Source: Dipylidium caninum (lineage: Eukaryota > Platyhelminthes > Cestoda > Cyclophyllidea > Dipylidiidae). Taken from it: a stretch of 64,000 bases of DNA. The notes under the pieces were generated by a model. The model did no database searches. It saw only the letters and a list, made by a program, of their open reading frames with translations, and was not told the origin of the DNA. Location: positions 682,001 through 746,000 of the forward strand of contig QEYB01000841.1 in assembly GCA_017562135.1 (NCBI GenBank). The letters run 5' to 3'. Below are positions 23,487 through 36,000 of this stretch, in pieces. The translations under genes were made by a program, and so were the position numbers. Every line of letters starts with the position of its first letter. Positions within the stretch are counted from its first letter, which is position 1.

Positions 23487-26400
23487 CATGTTGATACTTC
23501 ATCAGAACGTGTTCAACGCGATGCACTTCGGCGATACCACTTTTTCTCTTAGTGAAGTGCAGTCACTCTGTGTACCACCAGTTGCCCCACTTTGGCTGAG
23601 TCCCATTTCCGTCTCTTTTTTTCCCTCTTTGGGTTTATAAAGGCGAAATACGGTGCACCAACCATTTAAGTAGGAACAAGAAGCCCCATTTCCCACATTA
23701 TTTATTGTATTCGATCAAAAAAATTCCAATGGCATCTACAAGTTTTTGCCAACGACGGGCAAGTCAGAGAGGTCCTTTTTTGAAAAGATGGCGTTAGAGC
23801 TAGTAAACGATTCATCGTATTTTGCAATATCATTTTGGTATTGAATAATTTTTGGCGCTTCCATTGGCATTCTACAACTTTTCGCCACCGATTTAATAAG
23901 TCATATGTGCCTTTTTGAGTAAAAACTTTATCTTTAGAGTTGATAAATCATTCAAATTCATTTACGACTTGTAATTATGAAAAATGTAACAGTTAACCAT
24001 AGAAATATGAGGTAAAAGTGGTGAATGCGCTAAATTGTCATATTATAGAGAAATTATTTAATTTGCCAACGGCAAGTGAGGCTTCGGGTGGTCGCCGTCC
24101 GTTGTCATGCTTCCTTTCTTCTGAAGTCGTTGATTATCTGTACTTGCGTCACTTCGTGTGGTCGACACGTAAGAGTCCACCTTTATTCCTCTTCATTTAG
24201 TGTTTCTAAATGTCTTAACACAGCCCAATCGTTTGGATGACTACTTCCTAATTTAAATACGAACTTATGAATAGTTCTGTGTGTGGATCGGAGCACACAG
24301 ACGTCATGCATTCTTCCTAGTTATCATTAACATGGGCGGGTAGTCTTCCTCGAAGCACTTTGGCGACACTCCAACTGACACAACGAAATATTAAGAATCA
24401 ACTTCGTACATTCTTTTATTAGTTAAAGCATCTTCGAATGCCTTTTTAATGTGTCTCGAAGCTTGGTGACTTGTGCCATTATTCATTTTGAACTCACATA
24501 AAAAGATTGAGTGTAGATCGTGTTTGGTTTCCATCTGGTTTCGAAAAAGAATTAAACAAAATACAAGCAGAGAGAGGTCTTACGAAGTGAGTAAGAAGAA
24601 TACCTCTAACATTTATACATAAAAATGTCGAGCGCGCGTTACTATGTGTCTCTCACAGGGGAGCTGAATTCTGATCAACCCAGAACGTTCAGTTTATAGT
24701 TTCCACTGGGCAGGTGAGTCTTCACGTCGCCTGGTAACTACGGCCGAGAATTATGATTAAGCTAACCTAATGGATAGGTGTCTTCCTAACCAAATGGGGA
24801 TTTCTGCCCGCCTCTCCCTTTCGTACCTCCCAACGCGTGTCCTACCCGGGCCATCCTTTTACAATCTTCAACAGTCCCCAAAACGCTTTAACGTTGGGTA
24901 AATAAAAAATATATAGTGCCTCAGGAAGTAGACCAGACTGACGATGCATACAGTCGAGGACGTAACCCCTCTGGCTAGAGTTTTGATGTCCAGTGGACAT
25001 GAAATGAAAAATTCACTAGTCATTTTATTCCACTGGCAATTGAAACACTTAAGGGTTTGTTAATTACAAGAGTTCGGCTAAACAGCCTTGTTGGCACGGC
25101 TTTTCAAGACGAAAAAGTTGTGTACATTCTTATTTACTCGATGGCGAATAGGCTTATCTACGATGTAAAAATTGCAGCTGTTTGTCAAATCTTGCCATTT
25201 CACAAATCGACTGACGAAGAATTAAGAGTTGACTTATAAAATGTCATTTCAAACACCCTAAAAATCCTCTATGTCGTAAGTGCCGCTGTAGTAAATTTGT
25301 TAATGTGGCAAACTCACTGCGCGTGGCCAAAGTCATTAAGTCACTCATTCCCGTTGCATTTTCTCAAGCTTAACACAAAATGATGGGATAAAGCAATGAA
25401 GGAATAAGGTTAACATGCACTGCTATGAAAACTTGTAGGACAAATGGATTATGTCAGTCCCTGGTTTGTTTTAACTTGTCCACGTCTCCCTTTCCCCGTT
25501 GGTGTTTACTTTTGCCAAAATCTACTTGTCCCTCTCGTTGACATCAATACACCGCCTCAATTTGCCGAACTAATATAATCTAAAATGTAGATCTGAGTGC
25601 AGCAAATTCCTCCTCTACTTCGAGGTTATTTCCAAGGCAAGTGGAATCACCGGTGTCGCAATTATTGCAAAGAATAGAGGGCATTTTCTGCGTGTTGTGG
25701 ACTCATGCCTTAACTTTTCAGTTTGTTTGGGGTGGGGCGGGTGGTGGCAGGGAGTGATGAGCCGAAGATCTGCGGCGAGCGGTGATAGTAGAGTGCATTT
25801 ACTCGTGTTTTGACGTAAGCGCATTGGCATGGCTTTTGAGCCTGTGGAAGTAGTCTTCTGCATGCTCGTAATACCGTTCCTGCTGTGGTACGTTTGATTA
25901 AGACGGTGTAAGATTTGAAGTTAGGCATATCATTAACCTCTTGGGAGAAAATTATTGCATCTTATGGATACATTAAATTAAGTTCCCCCTAGATGAGAAG
26001 ACAAGCCCGAAATATGATTTTGGCGTCCTAACGGTTAGCGGCTCAGCCGTGTAGTTGTGAACTACTTTCCATTAATAAATCTCATCCTGTTAGCAGACAT
26101 TTGAATGGAAGAACAATGAATGTTTACTTCATTTGGATTACCAATGAAGAAATGCGAGGGAAAAAAATTTATCATCGTAGGCCGTTTCGTCTTAGAGCAG
26201 GCACGCCTGAGAAGTAGGAGGACTTTACACCGCTAACGGTTATTTGACCTCAAGGACAGGAAAAATAACCATAAAGCCTTCGAATTGACTGAACCTCGTT
26301 CTACTATTTTACCATTTTATAACCAGGAGCGTGCGAGATGATCGTTTGGCTACAGTAGACAGGACGGAAAAAAACTTGCATGTATTAGCAATAGGTTTTT

Positions 26401-27005
26401 GCTAGTAACTATGGGGAGACATGCAGTTATGCATTTATTAGCTTATTATAAATATTAAGTCTTGCAGTCAAATTGTTTTACGTAAGCTTTTAGTGTTGCG
26501 AGCAAAAAATATGAAGTTTAAATAGGTGCTGATTGGAGTCAATATTTTTCGTCGCAGTGGATAGGACCTTATACTTGAAATGAATTATAGGTAAAGTTAC
26601 TATTGAAGGACAAAGAAGGAAAAGGTCCTAGAATGATTGACAGGTTGTGCTTTTATTTATCGTCAATAGTCTGCCTAATCCACTAAAACTAATAAACATA
26701 CATTTTTGTATTAAACAAGCAAAAGATTTTAACACAACTGCATGAAAAGTTATACAATGGGGGGTTAGTACGGATTCAGACCATTAGGTTAATTCTTCTA
26801 CTGTGTACAAATTTTACCACACAGGGTCGACTAATGAGATTGGCCTAATTTAGGCGCACGTTTTATTTTCGTTGTCCCCGGCGGGGCACATCAAGTTGTC
26901 TATTCTTATGTTTATTTCCCCTATATATCAGCAAATAATTTAATTTTTATCCAAATAACAATGCTTATGGTAACGGCATGAGATTATTCACGTCAATGTT
27001 GTCAG
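23487..27005. other. DGAT1 to CUL5 intergenic region
   Basis: About 3.5 kb follows the DGAT1 stop codon. I see no conserved protein block. An AATAAA lies near 24900, but it is too far from the DGAT1 stop to call with confidence. The first coding exon of CUL5, which should supply roughly 15 N-terminal residues including the start Met, must lie in this interval but is too short to recognise. Confidence 0.5.
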
Positions 27006-30000
27006 TCTCCTAGTCAGGAATCTGTTTTTCAACGTCGGTGGCCGGCTGTTAATGATGTCGTCCGTCGCTTTCTTAATATGGAACCCGTCCCTCCCGCCGA
27101 ATGGGTAAAACTTTTTGAGTAAGTATTTCGTGTGTAAAAGTTAGGTTAGGGATGTGTATCAAATAATTTCTTGGGAGGAGTCAGCTCACGACGAGATGTT
27201 CCGTTCGTTGACCGAATCCATCAAGGCTGCTATCAAACGATCCCAACAACGCGTAATGCAAACCCAGGACGAGTCATCCTTACTTAAAGCCTATATCCAC
27301 GAATGGGCGCTGTTTTCAGAGAAGAGTGATAATTTACCCAACCCCTTCGCTCCTTTGGAAAATTGTCTCGGTGGTAAACATAATCTTAGTGGACCTAGTA
27401 AACGGAAGTTGAAGTACAGCCTTGTTCGAAAAGTATAGTATCTTTTTATTTACTGTATGCTTCAGTGTATGCTGGACACGTGGGATATGACTATTTTCGA
27501 GGGCATCAAACAAAAGCTCGAGGACAGTGCGATGAAATTAGTCCAGGACGAACGCGAAGGCGCTATCATTAATTCAGCTCTAGTTATTGGTGTTCGAGAG
27601 TCTTGCGGTTAGTTTTTATCATTGGTTAACACATATTCTGTTTAACAATTCGTCAATTTGAAGTCTATTTATTGTAGTGAATTTGTCTGCCACCTCCACC
27701 ACAAAAGCATGGAATTACGTCGACCATTTTGAAGCTGCCTACATTAAAAGTATGGAGAATTTCTATCGACCTCGTACCAGCCAATTTATTGCCCAAAATG
27801 GGATTCGGGTAAAAATTTCTTCTGTTATATTGAATTTACACAGAAGACTAAAGTTGACTCAGTCGAAATTTAAACCCACTTATATTAGATGTTAAAGTAA
27901 TTTCATGTTGTGTCGTAGCTAATTTTTACGTACATTTTGGTCTTCGTCTCCTGATTACAGTTAGAATCATCTTTTCATGATACTTCGCCTTTGAATTCGA
28001 AATGTCGTTTCAAGTGTGCACCTAACCACTTATTTGAGCATTCCTTGGATGTCCTTTTTCTCGGATGCAATTTTGTGTTATTATCTAGACGTATTTACAG
28101 TTTTTCTTGGTCTGTTTCTGCCTTGTTATTAAAATTAGTTTTGCTGCATTTTTTATAAATGTTAACACAACTTGTTTGTCATATCTCCCTTTGGAAAACA
28201 ATATGATAAGACAGATTTAGAATAATTGCATCACTCTGAATTGTGATCTAGATAAAATTTCTATTCAAACAATGTACCCTTACTAGGAACATGCTTTTGA
28301 GCAGAATAAGCATGTACTATATACTACAAGTAACCTCCATCTTTCCCACATCATTTTTATTTATTAGGAGAACTGAACAATCAGGCGATAGATTTCGCTA
28401 ATTTTAACCTTATTGTTTCTTCGTGGTATTTTTAACTTTAAATCCTTCCCTTTCTACTATATTTTAATCGAGAATGGTCAACGTTAACATATGCACTTAC
28501 AGCAGATAATTGGGTTCCGTAATGCATGACAAAATTATCATTTTCCTTTATAAGACGTAATTATTTTAAGTGAGATGTTACTTCTTAAAAACTTAGTAGT
28601 TTTTGTAACACTGCTGAGAAGAAAGAGGTAGGACAGGTGGAGTCATAGCGTATATCGAATCGCGGGGGAGGAGTTGTTGAATCCTAATACTGTTTTTGTA
28701 TCAACAATAGTAGTTGTTTAATGGATATTGTAACTTTATAGCATCTTATTACCCTCCTAATCAAATAAAACGCTTGAAAACTTGCGACTGGATTGTAGGT
28801 AGTGGTCATAAAATTTCGCAATTTGAGTTGGGTAATGGAGCCCAAGGTCTTGATATCGGCGACTTTGTCGCACAGGTCATTAGAATCATTTTATTTTATG
28901 TCATTTAATCTTCTTCGTCACTTATATTATGGTAATCAAGAAAATTTTCCTTTGAAATGGCATTATTAGTCGTTTTTTGTACTCCCGCTCACTAGTTTGT
29001 ATTAATCAGTTGCCATTCCGACATGTTCTAGGGGTTAAATGCTTCTTCTTTGCTTGAAAATTACTTTGAAGCATAAAGGTTTAAATAATGCCGTGAGAAA
29101 ATTCGCTAGCATGAATGCTCAAAAATACTCAAATCCTCTGCATGAGAATAATGCCTTTTGGAAACGATCGTTTATCATTTCTTCTAATAATTATTTCATT
29201 AATCGATATGCCCACTCTACTTGCTAGTTTTAACGTTTTTAGAACTTACTTGAAGTATGCCCAAAAGAAGTTGGCGGAAGAGGAGAACAGAGCGAAGCTC
29301 TACCTAGACAGTGGTCCCAACTACAAGTCCATTGAAACTCTTATGCAAGCTTGCGTGCAAGTGTTTGTGGTCAATTTTATGGTAAGCTCTGACTTTCTGC
29401 TATTTTCACGTTCGCATTTATATTATTTGTTGTTAAAGTGCCCTTGAATGTACTGTTACATTACTTAAATTAGTCTTCATACTGAGTAAATTTCTTCTTT
29501 TAAAGATGGAGTGTCTGTAGACAAGATTATCATAGAGGGAGTAGAGGGAGTAGAGCTACAAATGAATCGACTCAATGTAAAGACTGTGTTTTGGCAGAAA
29601 GGTGAGAGCACTCATTTGCTCTTTGTTCTAATGAAACGAAATTAAAGACGCGTAAAAGATGTTTCAAATCAAGGGTAGTTTAAGTGCCAAACGCTTTCTG
29701 TAAATGCAATTGTTTACTTGCCAAATTGTTCTGATAAATTTTGAAATGAATGATTTTGAGGAAACTAGGTCCCATCTTCAGACCATCCTATTCCCCTCTT
29801 TATGGCCATTTTAATGTTTCACAATCGTGCCAAGTGAGAAAATATCGTGACCTCATATTATTGGTCCAATTAAAGTTTTTCTGGTGTAATCAGAATTATT
29901 ATTTTTCATTTTGGATACTGCGCTTTCATGTAAACCTACTCAAATGTTCCGTACTCCCCAATCCATCCAGTGCATGTATTTTTCTACTACATTAGGAGTT

Positions 30001-33000
30001 ACTGTCAAATCAACTAAGCTATGCTTCTTTGTACATCACCGTTGAGGATGTTTTTTTTCTCAAGGGGCAGTATTAAACCCCCCATAATGCACTAGTTTTT
30101 GGCGTCATGGAATTTTCGTAGATAACTTCAATTAATCTTAACTCATGTATTGAATAGCGTTATTGTTGGGGATAATCTTTCGGAATTAGTCAGTCCTACA
30201 ACTTTTTTTTCGCCAGAATTATTTGCATCTGGCAGAATTTAAGCTACATGATATCTCATTTCGAAAAAAAAGTATTTGGACCGCTTCTCTCCTTTTTTTA
30301 TCAAAATACAATTTTTTGGAAAGAAAAATTCTATCCATCTGCCCTAATTTTTATGGCCCCCAGTTTTACGTTGCCAAAATCTGATCATTTTGCACTTTTT
30401 CCCGACTGTTCATTAAGTCGGAGTCTTTTTTTTTAATAGGGCTACTTCGATCAACCCTTAATGCTTCCACTGAAATTAATCTATTTTTAGTCGCTTTTAT
30501 CAACTGCTATTATTATTACTCCCTTTGGGGCCGATCAAGTTTAGCCATAATTGTTTTTTGAAAAGATTTTTTGTTGACGACCATTCATTCTATTGTGACG
30601 TGATATGCATTGGCGTATTTTTGGACTGGACGCGAGCTTGCGTATCTGTCGAAATGAGGTGACTGTTACTTCCGTCTTGTAGCACATATTCGAGTTGACA
30701 AGTTTTTCATTCCATCCTGGCTTTGTAATTACTCAATGATGAGGCAAATCATGTATTCGTTTGACAATTAAGTGATTGCGGATTTTACAATTTTTTTCGC
30801 TTCGTTAATGTGTTCCAAGTACCCAAACTATAGTTTTTTGTTCTTATTGATTAAAAGTCCATCTTTCATTTAGTGGAAAAATTATATTATTTAGTTGTGT
30901 GGTTTTGTTTTTATCCAAATTTACAAATGGAAGAACAAGGTGTAGACTTCAGATCTAAATTATTGTATTATTTCCGAAAAGGCAAGATCGTATCACAAAC
31001 ACACAAGAAGTCCACTTGCCGTGGAAGGCAATGAAGCCTTGAAGAAAGAAAGAGAGACAGTGTCGTCAAAATGGTTTGTCAGATTTCATTGTGGTGACTT
31101 TTCAATTAAAAAATGCTCGACGATTTGGCCGACCTTCCAGTTGAAGTCGACAAGATCCGCACCAATCCAGGCCATCGTCAGAGGACAGCATGCGTGATGC
31201 TGCGGAGAAGCTCACATGCGAAGCGCATATATGCATTGGGGGGGGGGGTGTTAAAAAAGGTTAGACTATGTCAAGAAACTCGACCTACGGATCCCTCACA
31301 GTTTGGAAAATCTATTTTGGATTCTGTAGCGTTAGAACATCTGGAACGTGGGTGATTGTACCATCGGTTGGGAATAATTCAATCAAAGCGGTGAGAAGTA
31401 ATGCGGAGCCCGACAGATCAACTTTGGGAACTGCCATTTACTATACACAAACCCCTAAAAGGTGAAATTTTTCAAATTCGGTCATTTTTTTGGTAAAAAA
31501 GTCATAAATTTTACGAACGTGGAATTATGACATTGTCTGACCGAGGGCAAAAGGTCATCCACACAAATGGACAGTACCTAATTGAGTAGTTATATTTTTC
31601 AGTAAAAATTTTGGTTTTTCTGTTTTCCGCAATCACTTAGTTGCCAACTTAATACTTTAAAGCCTCTCAACCGGTTTCGATGGTGTTGGCCTCCAACACG
31701 AACCTTATTTAACGCCTATTTATATCTTCACGAAAAGGTCTGGGTGAATCTGGATGACCTACTATTCGTCTCCCTTCTGTCACTTATTCCTGATGACCAA
31801 AATTCCTCCAGTGTTAAAGAACAGTTAATTTCTTCTTCATAATGCGTAAATAAAGTAGCTTGTGGATGGAATATTCACTCCTCCATGTCAATTACTAACC
31901 TCTCAAGGATCTAAATTTGTATGTTCCCTAAAGAAGCCATAATTTCCTTTTGTTCAGGAGGAGATTCTGGGAGAATTTTCAAAACTCCTTTCCGAAAACG
32001 AGAAAGATTCCCTGAAGGAGACTTATGAACTAATTGAATGCGTGAAGGAGGTGTCTGGGGAGAGGAATCCCCTCTTGCCCCTCCTCGAGGAGTTTATTTG
32101 GCGCTCGGGTAGTAGTGAGCTTCGCGATAATGCCGAGGTCATTTTCAAGGTGAGCTATTTTTGTCCCCACCATCCCACTAGTGTCTATTTTACGACAACT
32201 TTTTTGTTCTATGGCCTTCTCATCGCACAGCAGAAATAAAATTCTTATCCACGTTTTCATGCTACTCATTATTTATTTTAAAACATTAAACTAAGTATTA
32301 GTAAAGTCGTAATAATTTGACGTGAAACAAAATATTTAATGACGTAGAGAGCTCTAACGTTAAGTTTCTGTAGATTTTTACCCAGCCGCAGAGCGGTCGC
32401 AGTGATAAAACCACTTTCTCCTCTTACATTGCTTTTTTATTTGTAGAGTAAATTATTTCGTCAGGTGTCTATGTTAGCGACTTCGCATAACTCGATGTTC
32501 CGAACCTTTCACCCATTCTTTCTCAAATCTTACTTTCCTAGTTCTTTTATCTACCGACTAAATGACTGGCTTGATCAACGAAGTCATTGAGTTTCTAGCA
32601 TCCACAATGTACCGCACGTCTAATGCTATTAATGTCACTTTAGATTGCCGTTTGGAATGCTTTTGATGGTGCAATAATTCACATTCTTAAAAAGCTTCCT
32701 TTTGGCAAAGTTCGTGATTCACGAATTTATCATAGACCTAATCCCTTCAAATACACGAATTCTTCTGTGTTTTATCCTAAACACCCACAAATCATCTGAT
32801 GTGTTCTTGGCCCTAGGATGCTGACCGATATGTGAGCACTCTGCTGGATCTATTCAACCGATTCTCCTCCGTAATTGAAGAATGTTTCCATAATGACTCT
32901 TTCTTTCTTACCATCCGCGACAAGGCATACCAACGTCTTGTCAACGATACCTCCATCTTCTCTGTCAAAATGCCTGATTCCCTTCGGTAGGTCAATCATC

Positions 33001-36000
33001 TCTGCTTTTAAGTTTATTTCTGTACTTCTGATCGGCTGAGAGTTTTGCTCTTCCTTTTGCCATTGTTGTTTGGCATTGTGTTATTTATAAATAACCTCAT
33101 CTCCTCCCCATTTTGTAGTTAGTCACTTCATAGTTTTATCAAACGAAAATAAGCTAAATTTCATAATCTTTTGCCCTGGGGGTATGTCGGCGGGGTATTT
33201 GTATCTCGTGGATTTGGTATAAACCTCCACGATTGCCTCCTTTCTGTGAACGGCATATTGGGAGCTTGTACGGTCTCTTTTGTCTCGGAAGGCCGAGATT
33301 TAGTCAACAAAATGATCGTCCTAGAGTGGGAATATTGGACTAAAAATGTTACTAGTAGGTTGGTAACTAAGGTATTGAGAATTTTGTCGAAAAGTGCATT
33401 TTACGTTTGCTTTTTTTCTCGTGAACCTGTTTAAAGTACTTCCATTATAGTTGTTTTTATTTTATTGACTCATACCTTTCATCTAGTAGTTTTAGTTTGG
33501 TTTTGTTTCAATTTAAAAGTGGAAGAACAAGATGCGCACTCCAGACGTAAATTATTCGTATTATTTCTGAAAGTGCGAGGACACACCGCACACAATCAAG
33601 AAGTCTACTTGCCGTAGATGGGAGTGAAGCCTTGAAAAAATTTGTTTGCCACATTTCATTGTGGTGACTTTTCACTTAAAAATGCTCGACAAGATCTGCA
33701 CCAATCCAGGCCATCGTGGAAGCAGATCGTCAGAGGACAGCAGGCGTGATGTTGCAGAGAAGCTCACATGCGAATCGCATATATGCATTGGGGGGGGGGG
33801 GGGTTAAAAAAGGCCTGCTATGTCAAGAAACTGGACTTACGCATCCATCGCCAGCCCGAGGAAGTTCATTTGGTGTAACGTCTTAGCTTCTGAAAGGCAA
33901 CGAAGTTGATCCATTTCTGGAAAGACTAATCACTCGCGACGGAAGAAATCGTGGGTGAGGCAAAGTGAATCTGCCCAGACGACATCCTAAGCAAAGATTC
34001 ACCATAAAACGACTATGCTGTCGGTCTGGTGGGATTATAAAGCAATTCTGCACTTTGGACGTTTACCAAACAACCGAACGGTCAATTCAAACGTGTGTGT
34101 TCAACAACTCGCCAAACGGGGGATGTAATTTTAGCAAAACGGTCTGTAGTGGAAAATCGTGAAGGTGTTCCTCTCGACCATGATAATACAAAGCCTCGCA
34201 TATCTTTGGTCACTCGTCAAAAATTGTTGGATCGGCGTTGAGATGCGTTGACACGTCCGTCATGCACCTCTGACCTTATGCCTTCGAACTGCTATTTATT
34301 TCGTTACTCTATACTCAATCCTCTAAGAGGTCAAATCATGTTTAGTTTTTTTTTTTGATAGCAGAGATCAAAAAGTTTATGAACGTGGAATTTCGACACC
34401 ACCTGAACGATGACAAAAGGTCATCGACAGAAACGGACAGTACCTAATTGATTAAAGTTATATTTTTAAGCAAAGGTTTTCGATATTCTCTCTTATTTAA
34501 AACCCGCAATTAGTTATTTGTCAATTCAACATTTATAGCTCGTGATATTGAGGTTGGTTCTCAGAACTCTGGACTTTTCTTATTCCTCTTTGTCCATTTC
34601 CTACGCCTTGCTCTCACTTCTCCGTCCGCGTTTCGCTAATCTACTGCAATGCGAGAGTTCGGGACGGACAAATATCTTATACGCCTTACGGTTCAACACG
34701 TAGGACTAATCTCTTTTTACAGTCCTAAACCCTGAATCTAAGTTTACTACAAGGCCTTTTGCCAAAATGAGGCACGCGCCCCGGAGAATTCTTCTGGGCC
34801 TTTTCATTTCAGTTTCGAGGCGGAGTAGTAAAGATTACACTACACTACACTCTAGACTGAGGGAATAGCAAACTGGGCGTTACTATCAGATTGTTGTATT
34901 CGAGTGCGTTGGCCCAAGGGTCGGTAACTATTGTGTCAAGCCCGTCTTTACCATCGCCAACCTAATTCTTGTTTGGCCCTTTTTGATGTTACTGAAATCT
35001 TATTAGTAGGGCATTATGTCTTCCAGAGGCATGGTAAAGCGACCAGAATCGCGGTGTCCGAACCTCTTAGCCGCATTCTGCGATATGCTATTGCGCAAAT
35101 CTCCTACCAGCCGTCGCCTTTCCTCAGACGAGATCTTGACACGGCTGAAGAAAATTCTCTTGGTTCTAAAGTACGTCAACTCGAAGGATCTTTTCATGGA
35201 GGCGCATAAGACTCATCTGATGAGAAGGCTCATTCTGGAGACATCTGCTGACAATGAACTGGAGGAATTTATGGTTGAAAAGCTTAGGGTACGTTTGCAT
35301 CATTTAAAAAGGATAATATCTATTGTCCAATTATTCTAAAATGTGGTAACAACAACAGGCCTTAAAACCGGCTCAATACACATTCTGATTGGGGGGGGGG
35401 GGGCGTCTCTCATAAAATCTTTTAGCAGAAGGTATAAATTCATTTTTGGTCTCTCACTGAATTGACTTAAAGTTACATAATTGTTTCAACGTTTGGGACT
35501 TTCTCATATATTATAATGTTAAAATCTCCATTTGGGAGTAAATCCTGCGCTAGTGGGTCGCCATTTTTGTAAAACTATTTAAATAATTATTTAACCAACA
35601 GGTCTTCTGTTCCTAAATACTTCCTGCAAAATATGTGACAAATGTTTGGATTTCAAAATTATATATCATTATGACCAATTACATTTAATAAAGTAGCCGG
35701 AATTTGACTTGATATTCGTATGCCAAATTGTTAAGTGGTCGTCGTATTGTCTTCTTTTTTGACAAGTCAACTACCTTTAAGAAAGTTATTATTTCCTCTT
35801 CAGTTTCTCTTAAAATATGTTGTGGAATTAAAAATGTTATTTATCCTGACCACCTTTTTTGACCCAGAGCGAAATGTTATCAGCATTCTTAATCGTCCTC
35901 GCTCGTGTTTCGGTAACCGTATTACAGATCATTAGGAGTCCGAGTCATCAAATACTTTTATTATCATTTGGGTATAATCAAATTGCTGGTGGTTTTTTGA

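Larger units (their letters stand above)
29382..31957 (+). other. CUL5 intron 5, carrying mariner copy B
   Basis: A 2.6-kb intron containing the degenerate mariner copy at 30.76-31.65 kb. The rest is AT-rich with no coding block. Conserved spacing shows no missing CUL5 exon between VVNFM and EEILGEF. Confidence 0.75.
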
